This document shows positions 7,563-15,070 of a stretch of 34,163 bases of DNA, piece after piece; position 1 is the stretch's first letter, and each line of letters begins with the position of its first letter. The notes under the pieces are model-generated. The model saw nothing but the letters and a program-made list of their open reading frames with translations. It was not told the origin of the DNA and searched no databases. The position numbers and the translations under genes were made by a program. Source of the stretch: Acetobacteraceae bacterium (GTDB lineage Bacteria; Pseudomonadota; Alphaproteobacteria; Acetobacterales; Acetobacteraceae). The DNA lies in assembly GCA_025360065.1 (NCBI GenBank), contig JANYCX010000025.1, forward strand, positions 1-34,163, in the 5' to 3' direction.

Positions 7563-8723
7563 TTACCCTGCCTTAGCTGACTTGTAACGCTGGATCTCCG
7601 CCTCCACCGCCCGCGCCGAAGCAATCCCATAAGTCCCGTGGCTAGCTGTCGCAGTATCATAGCTCCGCACCCGCAAACTGTTCGACTGGCGCTGGAAATG
7701 CGGATGAACGTAACGCGCCATCAACTCATAACTGCGCTTGGTCGCCTCCCAATCCGCCCAGTTATGCGCCAATTGCAAAATCGCCCCCATGCCGCCTTGC
7801 GAGCCCTGCCAGAGCCGCTCGAAATGGGCGATGCAGTCATCGGGGGTGCCGATGCAGGCAATGCCGTTTTCGGTTAGGAAGTCGAGCGGGTTTTCGATGC
7901 CGGGCGGGATAATCGGGAAGGTGGCAACATCGGTGAAGTATTTGCAGTAATCGGCGAGACCATAGGCGACTTCGGCACGGGCTTGTTCCCGGGTCGGCGC
8001 GATGTGACAGAAATTGACGATGCGCCATTTGCTCCGATCAACGGCTTTGCCGGCGGCCTGGGCGCTTTCGGTATAGACCCCCCAGTTGGATGCGTGCTGG
8101 GCGAGGGCCTCATCCGACGTGCCGCCGATTGACAGCATGCCAATGCCGTGGCGGCCGGCAGCGAGCGCACCGCTCGGGGAGCGCGCGCAGGCAACCGCCA
8201 TTTCCATCATCGGCTGGCTGTAGGGTTTCAACTGCAACTGGGCATCGCGCAGATCGAACCATGGGGTTTTCATGTTGACGATGCCACCTTGCATCAAGGT
8301 CATGATCGCATCGAGGCTGTCATTCATCATTTTGCGCTGATCGGCCGGGTCGAGCCCGATTTTGGCCGCGTCGTGCACCAATGCGCCCGGTCCAACGCCA
8401 AACATCGCCCGCCCGCGGGTCATGTGGTCAAGCTGCATCATTCGCGACGCCAGCATGAACGGGTTATGGTAGGGCAGGGACACCACCCCGGTGCCGAGCC
8501 GGATATTTTTCGTCCGCTGTGCGGCGGCGGCCAGGAACATTTCGGGACAGGCGATGATCTCAAACCCGCCGGAATGATGTTCGCCGACCCAGGCCTCGTG
8601 ATAATTCAGCCGGTCGAGATGTTCGAGCAATTCCATGTCGCGTTCGAGCGCCAGGGTCGGATTTTCTCCCATCGCGTGAAATGGCGCGAGGAATACGCCG
8701 GTGCGGAGATAACGATCTTCCAT
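7563..8723 (-). CDS. LLM-class flavin-dependent monooxygenase (limonene 1,2-monooxygenase-like)
   Basis: A 386-residue bacterial-luciferase-fold protein expected to use reduced FMN and O2 in the cytoplasm. Diagnostic segments are RTGVFLAPFHAMGENPTLALERD at the N-terminus, HEAWVGEHHSGGFEIIACPEMFLAAAA, IRLGTGVVSLPYHNPFMLASRM and RAMFGVGPGALVHDA. A late GGMGAILQLAHNWADWEATKRSYEL occupies the position of the family's C-terminal barrel end. The length and the WVGEHHSGG motif fit the LimB-like subfamily, but a terpene substrate is only a guess. The start at 8723 (MEDRYLRTG) has GGGAG upstream; the track start at 8825 would overlap the divergent SDR promoter. A flavin reductase partner is not nearby. 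Confidence 0.85.
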   Translation of the reverse strand: MEDRYLRTGVFLAPFHAMGENPTLALERDMELLEHLDRLNYHEAWVGEHHSGGFEIIACPEMFLAAAAQRTKNIRLGTGVVSLPYHNPFMLASRMMQLDHMTRGRAMFGVGPGALVHDAAKIGLDPADQRKMMNDSLDAIMTLMQGGIVNMKTPWFDLRDAQLQLKPYSQPMMEMAVACARSPSGALAAGRHGIGMLSIGGTSDEALAQHASNWGVYTESAQAAGKAVDRSKWRIVNFCHIAPTREQARAEVAYGLADYCKYFTDVATFPIIPPGIENPLDFLTENGIACIGTPDDCIAHFERLWQGSQGGMGAILQLAHNWADWEATKRSYELMARYVHPHFQRQSNSLRVRSYDTATASHGTYGIASARAVEAEIQRYKSAKAG

Positions 8724-8824
8724 CTTGAGGCTCCCGATTGTTGCACCCATCTTCACCTGTCTGCGCCGGGCTGACAATCCGGCTCCGATTATGCGATGAC
8801 GGACGCAATAGCGGAGAACCAACA
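8724..8824. promoter_or_regulatory. Divergent promoter region between flavin monooxygenase and SDR
   Basis: A 101-bp gap between divergent starts. GCGGAGAACC just before 8825 supplies the SDR ribosome binding site, and GGGAGCCTCAAG (minus strand) that of the monooxygenase. Shared promoter elements are expected, but I cannot assign -35/-10 boxes with confidence. Confidence 0.35.
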
Positions 8825-9583
8825 ATGTCAGATGCGATTTATCCCAGCCTGAAAGACCGTGTGGTGCTGGTCAGTGGCGGAGCATCGGGGATTGGCGCCA
8901 GCATCGTCGCGCATTTTGTCCGCCAGGGCGCCAAGGTCGGGGTTCTCGATATCCAGGATGGCGGCGGATTGGTGGCCGAACTGGTCGCCGAAGGGTTGGC
9001 ACCGCCGGCGTTTCAACGCTGCGACCTGACCGATATTGCCGCGACCCGGGTGGCGATTGCGGCCATCGCCGCTGAGCTTGGCCCGATTGACGTCCTGGTC
9101 AACAACGCCGCCCATGATGAGCGGCATGACTGGCGCGATGTCACGCCCGAGCTTTGGGACAACCGCCAGGCGGTCAATCTGCGTCATCAATTCTTTGCCA
9201 TTCAGGCGGTCGCACCCGCGATGCAGGCAGCAAAGCGCGGGTCGATCATCAATTTCGGCTCGATTTCCTGGCACCTGAAAATGGGCGGGATGCCGGCCTA
9301 TACCTCGGCCAAAGCAGCTGTGGAGGGGCTGACCCGCAGCTTCGCCCGCGACCTCGGGCCAGAAGGCATCAGGGTCAATTGCATCATTCCGGGCTGGATC
9401 ATCACCGAACGACAGAAGCAATTGTGGCTGACGCCGGAGGCCGAGCGCGCGACGTTGGACGCGCAATGCCTCAAGGAAATGCTCTATCCGCCCGATATTG
9501 CGCGCATGGTTTTGTGGCTCGCCGCCGATGACAGCCGGATGTGCAGCGGGCAAAACTGGGTGGTCGACGGCGGCTGGTGGTAG
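8825..9583 (+). CDS. Short-chain dehydrogenase/reductase (SDR)
   Basis: A 252-residue classical SDR, NAD(P)-dependent and cytoplasmic. The Rossmann glycine motif is VSGGASGIGASI (TGxxxGIG type). Next come the adenine-site DL in RCDLTDI, the VNNAA motif, catalytic Ser in NFGSISW and the YTSAKAAVEGL motif (Tyr-x-x-x-Lys). The C-terminal VNCIIPGWIITER and WVVDGGWW ends are typical. Asp in LDIQD after the second strand favours NAD(H). Start 8825 (MSDAIYP) follows GGAG; the track ORF start 8738 lies in the divergent intergenic region. It resembles sugar/aldonate dehydrogenases, but the substrate is unassigned. It is 39 bp upstream of the binding-protein gene and could be its operon partner. Confidence 0.9.
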   Translation: MSDAIYPSLKDRVVLVSGGASGIGASIVAHFVRQGAKVGVLDIQDGGGLVAELVAEGLAPPAFQRCDLTDIAATRVAIAAIAAELGPIDVLVNNAAHDERHDWRDVTPELWDNRQAVNLRHQFFAIQAVAPAMQAAKRGSIINFGSISWHLKMGGMPAYTSAKAAVEGLTRSFARDLGPEGIRVNCIIPGWIITERQKQLWLTPEAERATLDAQCLKEMLYPPDIARMVLWLAADDSRMCSGQNWVVDGGWW

Positions 9584-9607
9584 TGGTTACAGTTCGGCGT
9601 CGTTGCT

Positions 9608-9615
9608 AAGGAGGT
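9608..9615 (+). promoter_or_regulatory. Near-consensus Shine-Dalgarno for the binding-protein gene
   Basis: AAGGAGGT, complementary to the 16S rRNA tail, ends 7 nt before the ATG at 9623. It is the strongest ribosome binding site noticed in the window and fixes that start. Confidence 0.8.
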
Positions 9616-9622
9616 TCCTGCC

Positions 9623-10603
9623 ATGCTCATCCGTTTACTCGCCGCCGTGCTGATGGTGTTCAGCGTTTCGGCGCATGCCCAGGATAAAGTGACGTTTGGG
9701 CTCGACTGGGTCGCAGAAGCCGAATATGGCGGCTATTATCAGGCTGTTGCCAACGGTTTCTACGCCAAGCGCGGTTTGTCGGTGACCATCCGCCAGGGCG
9801 GGCCGCAGGTGAACCACATGCAGTTATTGATGGCCGGCGCGCTCGATTTCAACCTGGGCGGCGGCCGGGCCATCGAGTTCGCCGCCGAGGGCCTGCCGTA
9901 CACGGCGATCGCGGCGATCTTTCAAAAGGAACCGGCGGTGCTGATCGCCCATCCCGGCGTCGGCAGCGATGATTTCCCGTCCCTGAAAGGCAAACCGATC
10001 GCCATCGGCGCCGATACCCGCAATGGCTGGTGGCGCTTCCTCGCCGCCAAATACGGTTATAGTGACAGCCAGATCAGGCCGTACACCTTCAATCTGGCGC
10101 CGTTCCTGGCCGACAAAAACCTGATCCAGCAAGGCTATCTCGGCTCGGAACCGTTTCTGATCGAAACCGAGGCCAAATTCAAACCGCGCGTGCTGCTGTT
10201 GTCCGATGGCGGCTATCGCGGCTATGCCAACATCATCACCACATCGGCCAAGCTGATTGCTGACAAACCCGACCTCGCCCAGCGCTTCATCGATGCCTCG
10301 CTTGAGGGGTGGTATTCGTATCTCTACGGCGACCCAACGCCGGCCCATAAGATCATCCGTGACACCAACCCGGAAATGACCCAGGCGATGCTCGATTATG
10401 GCCGCGCCATCATGATTACCCATGGCATCGTCGATAGCGGCGACACCGAAACCATGGGCATCGGCGCGATGACCGATGCGCGCTGGGCCGAATTTTACCA
10501 GTCCATGGCCGCGGTCGGCGTCTACAAGCCGGGTATCGATTTGTCGAAAGCCTACACCACCCGCTTCGTCAATCGCCGCGTCGGCATGGAGTTGAAGCGA
10601 TAA
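9623..10603 (+). CDS. ABC-type substrate-binding protein, NMT1/THI5-like
   Basis: A 326-residue periplasmic solute-binding protein. The signal peptide MLIRLLAAVLMVFSVSAHA ends at an AHA|QD cleavage site. The mature N-terminus VTFGLDWVAEAEYGGYYQAVANGFYAKRGL, then MQLLMAGALDFNLGGG and LKGKPIAIG, follows the NMT1/THI5/SsuA-like family, whose ligands include thiamine-pyrimidine precursors, sulfonates and riboflavin. No permease or ATPase gene is adjacent, so it is an orphan binding protein. Upstream is an SDR (39 bp), downstream the PRTase-HAD gene (32 bp), all co-directional. Ligand unknown; the PRTase neighbour makes a nucleobase or pyrimidine-like ligand thinkable but unproven. Confidence 0.87.
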   Translation: MLIRLLAAVLMVFSVSAHAQDKVTFGLDWVAEAEYGGYYQAVANGFYAKRGLSVTIRQGGPQVNHMQLLMAGALDFNLGGGRAIEFAAEGLPYTAIAAIFQKEPAVLIAHPGVGSDDFPSLKGKPIAIGADTRNGWWRFLAAKYGYSDSQIRPYTFNLAPFLADKNLIQQGYLGSEPFLIETEAKFKPRVLLLSDGGYRGYANIITTSAKLIADKPDLAQRFIDASLEGWYSYLYGDPTPAHKIIRDTNPEMTQAMLDYGRAIMITHGIVDSGDTETMGIGAMTDARWAEFYQSMAAVGVYKPGIDLSKAYTTRFVNRRVGMELKR

Positions 10604-10635
10604 TCGCACCCTGGAAAGGCCTCGCGACCGATCGG

Positions 10636-11523
10636 ATGCCGCATTTCATCGGCTATGATCAGGCCGAGCGCATGGTCGCCGCCCTGATGGACCGCGCCGC
10701 CGCCTGGCACCCGGATGTCGTGGTCGGGATTGTGCGCGGCGGGCTGGTGCCGGCGACGATGGCGGCCTCGATGCTGGCGCGGCCGTTGGCGATGGTGGCG
10801 TGGGATCGTGGGGCAGGGCGGGCAAGCTGGCTCGGCCCCAAACCGGCCGGACGGCTGCTGGTGGTCGATGATTGTTGCGCCACCGGGGCGACGATGCGCG
10901 GTGTGCTGGCATCCCTCGACCAACCGGCGCTGAGCCTGACCATTGTCCATGATCCGGAAACCAGCGGCTACATTCCGGATTTGTCCCACCCGATGCGGGA
11001 GTTTTTTCGCCTGCCGTGGGAACGTGGCGAAGCAACCCCTGCGGCGCGCGCGCGGCGGATGCTCGGGGAGCCAGCGAACATGGCCTATGAGGCGCCGTTT
11101 GTCGGGCTCGACCTGGATGGCGTGTTCCTGCCCGACATCCCGTTAGCGGAATACGACGCCGATCTCGCGACTGCGTTGGAACGGCGGCACAGCTTGCCGC
11201 CATTCTCGACCCTGCCGGCCTTTGCACCTGACCGGGCGGTAGTAATCACCGGGCGGCCCGCGAGCGACCAGGCGTTGACCGAGGAATGGCTCGCCGGCCA
11301 CGGCCATGGCGGGTTGCAGGTGCAATCGCGCCCGGCCGATATCGGCAATGATCTGGCGAGCGTGACGCGCTACAAGGCCGAAGCGGCAACGCGCTGGGGC
11401 TGCACCCATTATGTCGAAAGCGATGCCGAACAGGCGATCCGGATCGCAGCCCTGGCCCCGCATCTTGTGGTCAGTTGGTGGTCGGCGTCCGACGCTCGCG
11501 GCTGGATTGTCGGCGCGGCCTGA
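10636..11523 (+). CDS. Phosphoribosyltransferase-HAD hydrolase fusion protein
   Basis: A 295-residue two-domain protein. Residues about 1-110 form a type I phosphoribosyltransferase domain: VVVGIVRGGLVPATMAASML (PPi loop region) and the PRPP-binding motif LLVVDDCCATGATM. Residues about 155-290 contain a complete set of HAD-like motifs: GLDLDGVFLPD (motif I, DxDxxF), VVITGRP (motif II), a Lys in TRYKAEAA (motif III) and THYVESDAEQAIRIA (motif IV acid pair). The linker has RMLGEPANMAYE. I do not recognise a characterised enzyme with this arrangement. A salvage or repair reaction coupling ribosyl transfer and dephosphorylation is an inference. The gene abuts the convergent transporter gene with no intervening base. 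Confidence 0.75.
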   Translation: MPHFIGYDQAERMVAALMDRAAAWHPDVVVGIVRGGLVPATMAASMLARPLAMVAWDRGAGRASWLGPKPAGRLLVVDDCCATGATMRGVLASLDQPALSLTIVHDPETSGYIPDLSHPMREFFRLPWERGEATPAARARRMLGEPANMAYEAPFVGLDLDGVFLPDIPLAEYDADLATALERRHSLPPFSTLPAFAPDRAVVITGRPASDQALTEEWLAGHGHGGLQVQSRPADIGNDLASVTRYKAEAATRWGCTHYVESDAEQAIRIAALAPHLVVSWWSASDARGWIVGAA

Positions 11524-12360
11524 TTAACCCAGGCGCAGCAACGGCACGGCGATTGCGGACAAGGCAACGGCGATTAACCGGGGCACGGTGAAACGTTCCC
11601 GCAACCAGATCGCTGCGATCAGGATGGCAAATACCGCGCTGGTGTCGCGCAAGGCCGCCGCCGGCGCAATTGCGGTCTGGGTCCATACCCACAAGATCAA
11701 CAGATAGGACGCCATTGACGCCACCGCCGCCGGCGCCCCAATGCGCCAGTTGCCGCGCATGATGGCCAATGGTGATCCGGTCTTGCGCAACCGCCACGAC
11801 ATCGCGGCGGCGTTGCCGATCGACACAGTGAAACCATAAGCCATGGCCGAACCCGATGCCCGCACCCCTCGGGCATCGCACAGCACATAAACCGCCGTCG
11901 ACAGCCCGGCGATGCCGGTCCACACCATCGCGGGGAGCGGAAAGCTGGTATCGCGCCCGGCTGAGACCGCAAGCAGACCGAGTGAGCCAACAATCAAAAC
12001 AATCCCGGCGAGCGCACCGATGCCCAACTGGTCCCCGGCCAGGAATGCCGCCAGCGGCACCACCAGCAGCACCGACATGGCCCGCACCACCGGATAGACC
12101 ACCCCGAATCCGGCCAATGCATAGGCCCGCAGCAAGGCGGTGACAGTTATGGTGTTGGTCAGGGTCGTGGCCAGAATCCAGGGCCAGGATGCCATTGCCG
12201 GCAGACCGCTCCAGAACAGCGCGGGCAAAACCATGGCCGCGCCGAGCAGCATTTGCGCGGTCATGGTTTCTGCTGGACGCGCGCTTGCCTTGACCGCGGC
12301 ATTCCAGCCGGCATGCAACAATGCGCTCAGCAAGGCGGCGGCAACCAGGGACAGCGCCAT
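11524..12360 (-). CDS. EamA/DMT-superfamily membrane transporter
   Basis: A 278-residue protein with about ten hydrophobic helices in two repeated halves, as in EamA (DMT) permeases: ALSLVAAALLSALLHAGWNAAVKAS at the start and TSAVFAILIAAIWLRERFTVPRLIAVALS near the end (the helix-9/10 ERF signature). Start 12360 gives MALSLVAAALL, and its ATG overlaps the GNAT stop as TGATG, so translation is coupled. The track start 12396 reaches into the GNAT gene. It likely exports or imports a small metabolite across the inner membrane. It is the third gene of an XRE-cupin / GNAT / EamA operon, and convergent with the PRTase-HAD gene at zero distance. Confidence 0.85.
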   Translation of the reverse strand: MALSLVAAALLSALLHAGWNAAVKASARPAETMTAQMLLGAAMVLPALFWSGLPAMASWPWILATTLTNTITVTALLRAYALAGFGVVYPVVRAMSVLLVVPLAAFLAGDQLGIGALAGIVLIVGSLGLLAVSAGRDTSFPLPAMVWTGIAGLSTAVYVLCDARGVRASGSAMAYGFTVSIGNAAAMSWRLRKTGSPLAIMRGNWRIGAPAAVASMASYLLILWVWTQTAIAPAAALRDTSAVFAILIAAIWLRERFTVPRLIAVALSAIAVPLLRLG

Positions 12361-12872
12361 CAGACAAGCCGGCAGTAGTAGATCGCGGTCTCGCAAAGCC
12401 CGCCATACGGCAGCAGGGCATAGTCGGGAATGACCCCGGAAAGGGTCCAGCCGGCGCGTTCATACAACCGCGCCGCGTCACCGTTGGCAGTATCGAGCAC
12501 CAGCAAAGTTTTGCCAGCATGGCGCGCCGCCGCCTCGGCAGCCTGCATCAAAGCCGCGCCAATCCCGGCCCTGCGGCCGCGGCGATGTACCAGCATTTTG
12601 CAAATATCACCGCGATGCGGCTGGTTCTCGGGTTGGTCGAGCACGATTTGCACGGTGCCGATGATGCCGGTTGTATCCTCGGCGACCAGCAATACCCTGC
12701 GCCCGGCTGCGGCATCGTCGGCCACATCACGCCAGAACGTCAGCGCACGGTCCTGCGACAGCGGGTGCATGAAGCCCACCGACGCACCGCCCGCAACACA
12801 ATCGATCAGGATGTCGGCGAGTTGGGCCAGCTCGGTTTGCCTCGGCGCGGTGATCTGGCGAATGCGGACCAT
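12360..12872 (-). CDS. GNAT-family N-acetyltransferase
   Basis: A 170-residue cytoplasmic acetyltransferase-fold protein. The acetyl-CoA pyrophosphate loop is ICKMLVHRRGRRAGIGAALMQAAE (R-x-x-G-x-G/A). The following strand LLVLDTANGDAARLYERAGWTLSG is the classical motif B with A-x-x-L-Y-x-x-x-G-W. LLVAEDTTGIIGTVQIVLDQP forms the preceding sheet. The start MVRIRQITAP at 12872 lies 4 nt after the XRE-cupin stop. The acceptor is unknown. The operon with a transcriptional regulator and a DMT transporter suggests detoxification or modification of a small amine that is then moved by the transporter (inference). Confidence 0.9.
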   Translation of the reverse strand: MVRIRQITAPRQTELAQLADILIDCVAGGASVGFMHPLSQDRALTFWRDVADDAAAGRRVLLVAEDTTGIIGTVQIVLDQPENQPHRGDICKMLVHRRGRRAGIGAALMQAAEAAARHAGKTLLVLDTANGDAARLYERAGWTLSGVIPDYALLPYGGLCETAIYYCRLV

Positions 12873-12876
12873 GTCG

Positions 12877-13461
12877 CTATTTCCTGAAATCGGTCTGGCT
12901 GACGATCACCACCGCATAGCGTATCGGCTGGCGTGTCAGGTTATGGAACCCGGTCGGCCGATCCAACACAAAGGCCAAGCAATCCCCCGCGCCGAGCTGG
13001 TGCGATACCTCCCCCACCGTCACCGTCAACGCGCCCTCAAAGACCCAGACTTGCTGATACACCAGCGCATCGCGCGGGCCGGTTTCGTAGGTAACATGCG
13101 CGCCTGCTGGCATTTCGACCTCGACGATCTGGATCGGGGTGGATAGTCCAGCCGGCGAGACGTTGCGGCGGATATAACCCGATGCCGGATCGCGCCACGG
13201 TGGATGATCGGCAAGGCGTGCCACCGGGGTAGCCTTATGGTTTGGCCGGTCGAATAAGGCGGCCAATGTGACATTCAACCCGGCGGCGAGGCGTTCCAGC
13301 AGAACCGCCGTCGGGCTGGTTTCACCACGTTCCACGGCCGAGATCATGGAGCGGCTGACCCCGCTGCGCTCGGCGAGGCCGTCCAATGTCAGGCCCAGCT
13401 CGCCGCGCAAGGCCCGAACTCTGGTGGCGATATGGGCGTTTAGGTCAGGTTCATCCGTCAT
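12877..13461 (-). CDS. XRE-family regulator with C-terminal cupin sensor domain
   Basis: A 194-residue DNA-binding protein. Residues about 10-65 form the helix-turn-helix: RVRALRGELGLTLDGLAERSGVSRSMISAVERGETSPT. Residues about 110-190 are a cupin-2 barrel (GAHVTYETGPRDALVYQQVWVFEGALTVTVG, then LGAGDCLAFVLDRPTGFHNLT). The start 13461 (MTDEPDLN) is preferred over 13497, whose extension FLLYWNISV comes from the promoter region. It is probably a metabolite-responsive repressor of its own operon (GNAT and EamA downstream), with a candidate operator just upstream of its start. Confidence 0.9.
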   Translation of the reverse strand: MTDEPDLNAHIATRVRALRGELGLTLDGLAERSGVSRSMISAVERGETSPTAVLLERLAAGLNVTLAALFDRPNHKATPVARLADHPPWRDPASGYIRRNVSPAGLSTPIQIVEVEMPAGAHVTYETGPRDALVYQQVWVFEGALTVTVGEVSHQLGAGDCLAFVLDRPTGFHNLTRQPIRYAVVIVSQTDFRK

Positions 13462-13468
13462 AACGGAA

Positions 13469-13480
13469 ATATTCCAATAT
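13469..13480. promoter_or_regulatory. Candidate operator palindrome ATATT-CC-AATAT
   Basis: A perfect 5-bp inverted repeat with a 2-bp spacer lies 8 bp upstream of the XRE-cupin start, in a locally A/T-rich stretch. It lies where an autoregulator would bind and could also include the -10 region of the minus-strand promoter. A divergent gene starts at 13593. The site is short, so chance cannot be excluded. Confidence 0.35.
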
Positions 13481-13592
13481 AGCAGAAATCGTGTCAATGG
13501 CCGACGAACGCTTTGTGTTTTGATTGCCCGGTCAACCGCTTGCGCTCCGATCCACCCAAGCTAAAGTCTTTCTAGAATCTGGAGGACCCCCC

Positions 13593-14564
13593 ATGCCGAA
13601 AAAAATCCTGTACGCCCCGAGCGGCGATGCCGACCGCGACATTGCACCCGGGTTGGTGCCGGCCGGCTACGCGCTGATTGAGTGTGCGCTCGGCACTGCC
13701 GAAATGAACGCCCATCTCGCCGATGCGGAATTTCTGGTGGGCTTCGGTGCGCTTGAAATGAACGACGCATTTTTTAAGATGGCGCCGAAGCTGAAGCTGA
13801 TCCAGTTGCTCAGCGCTGGTTACGACAAATGCGATGTCGAAGCCGCCCGCCGCGCCGGGGTGCCGATCGCCAATAATGGCGGCGCCAACGCGGTCGCGGT
13901 TGCCGAGCACGCGTTGATGCTGATGCTGGCGATCAGCCGCCGGCTGGTGTGGCAGCATAAATCAGTGTCATCGGGCGTCTGGCGCGGCAATGACTGGCAG
14001 GACAAGCATGTTTATGAACTGCAAGGCAAAATGCTCGGCATTATCGGGCTTGGCACGATCGGCAAGAAGGTCGCCCGGCTGGCCCAGGCGTTCGGCATGC
14101 GGGTGCAGTATTACGACACCATCCGCCTCAACGAAGACGGCGAGGACGCAATCGGCGCGCGCTTCAGGTTGATGGACGAAGTGCTGGCAACGTCCGATCT
14201 GGTATCGTTGCACGTGCCGCTATTGGCTGACACCAAGCACATGATCGGCGCCCGCGAACTCGGGCTGATGAAACAATCGGCCTTCCTGATCAACACCTGC
14301 CGCGGCCCGGTGGTGGATGAGGCTGCGTTGATCAAGGCGTTGCAGGATAATGTCATCGCCGGGGCGGGGTTGGATGTGCTCGACCAGGAGCCGCCGCCGC
14401 CGGACAACCCGCTCTTCACCCTGGAGAATTGCATCTTGACCGCGCATCTTGCCGGCCCGACCTATGAAAATCGCGCCAAGCGCTTTCGCAACGCGTTCGA
14501 TAATGTCGAGCGCGTGGCGCGCGGGCAAACCGCGTATTGGATCATCCCGGAACTGCGCGGATGA
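13593..14564 (+). CDS. D-isomer-specific 2-hydroxyacid dehydrogenase
   Basis: A 323-residue NAD(P)-dependent oxidoreductase related to SerA, LdhA and glyoxylate reductase. The nucleotide-binding motif is LGIIGLGTIGKKVARLA (GxGxxG). The catalytic triad is visible: Arg in FLINTCRGPVVDEAAL, Glu in VLDQEPPPPDNPL, His in CILTAHLAGPTYE. The N-terminal substrate domain contains LIQLLSAGYDKCDVEAARRAGV. Start 13593 follows GGAGG with 7-nt spacing; the track ORF start 13524 lacks support. The stop overlaps the next gene as ATGA, giving a three-gene operon with a split ThDP decarboxylase. This suggests oxidation of a 2-hydroxyacid to the 2-oxoacid the decarboxylase uses. Substrate unknown. Confidence 0.92.
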   Translation: MPKKILYAPSGDADRDIAPGLVPAGYALIECALGTAEMNAHLADAEFLVGFGALEMNDAFFKMAPKLKLIQLLSAGYDKCDVEAARRAGVPIANNGGANAVAVAEHALMLMLAISRRLVWQHKSVSSGVWRGNDWQDKHVYELQGKMLGIIGLGTIGKKVARLAQAFGMRVQYYDTIRLNEDGEDAIGARFRLMDEVLATSDLVSLHVPLLADTKHMIGARELGLMKQSAFLINTCRGPVVDEAALIKALQDNVIAGAGLDVLDQEPPPPDNPLFTLENCILTAHLAGPTYENRAKRFRNAFDNVERVARGQTAYWIIPELRG

Positions 14565-15070
14565 GCGTGTGGTGGGAGATTATCCGCGATACGCTCAAGG
14601 CCAGCGAGGTCAAGCTGGTTACCTACGTGCCCGACAACGTGCTGAACCCGCTGTTGAAGGCAATCCATGGAGATGATTACTTCAACGCCTTCGTTTGCAC
14701 ACGGGAGGAAGAAGCCGTCGGCATTGTCGCCGGCGCCTGGATGGGCGGGATGCGCGGGGTGGTGATGATGCAGACCTCGGGCTTTGCCACCTTGCCCAAC
14801 GTGCTGGCGTCCCTTGCAGTGCCGTATCAGATCCCGGTGCTGATGGTGGTGTCCGAACGCGGCACCCTTGGTGAGTTCAATATCGGACAAGCGATGGTCG
14901 CCCGCACCATGCGCCCGGCTTTGGATGCAATGGGCATCGAACACCACACCCTGACCCGACTTGATGAGGTCGCGTTCATCGTCGAACGCACGGTGCGCCA
15001 GGCGGTGACCACCCAGCAGCCGGCCTGCCTGATCCTGTCGCCCTTGCTGACCGGGGGGAAGGCACCATGA
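14561..15070 (+). CDS. ThDP-dependent decarboxylase, alpha (PYR-domain) subunit, ComD-like
   Basis: A 169-residue protein equivalent to the N-terminal pyrimidine-binding domain of ThDP decarboxylases. VTYVPDNVLNPLLKAI, then CTREEEAVGIVAGAWMGG with the conserved cofactor-activating Glu, and MQTSGFATLPNVLASL and IPVLMVVSERG follow. This matches the alpha subunit of sulfopyruvate decarboxylase (ComD) and phosphonopyruvate decarboxylase-like enzymes. The start MSVWWEII at 14561 overlaps the dehydrogenase stop by ATGA; the track start 14537 is inside the previous gene. Its stop in turn overlaps the beta-subunit start by ATGA. It needs the next gene product to form an active site. Confidence 0.85.
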   Translation: MSVWWEIIRDTLKASEVKLVTYVPDNVLNPLLKAIHGDDYFNAFVCTREEEAVGIVAGAWMGGMRGVVMMQTSGFATLPNVLASLAVPYQIPVLMVVSERGTLGEFNIGQAMVARTMRPALDAMGIEHHTLTRLDEVAFIVERTVRQAVTTQQPACLILSPLLTGGKAP

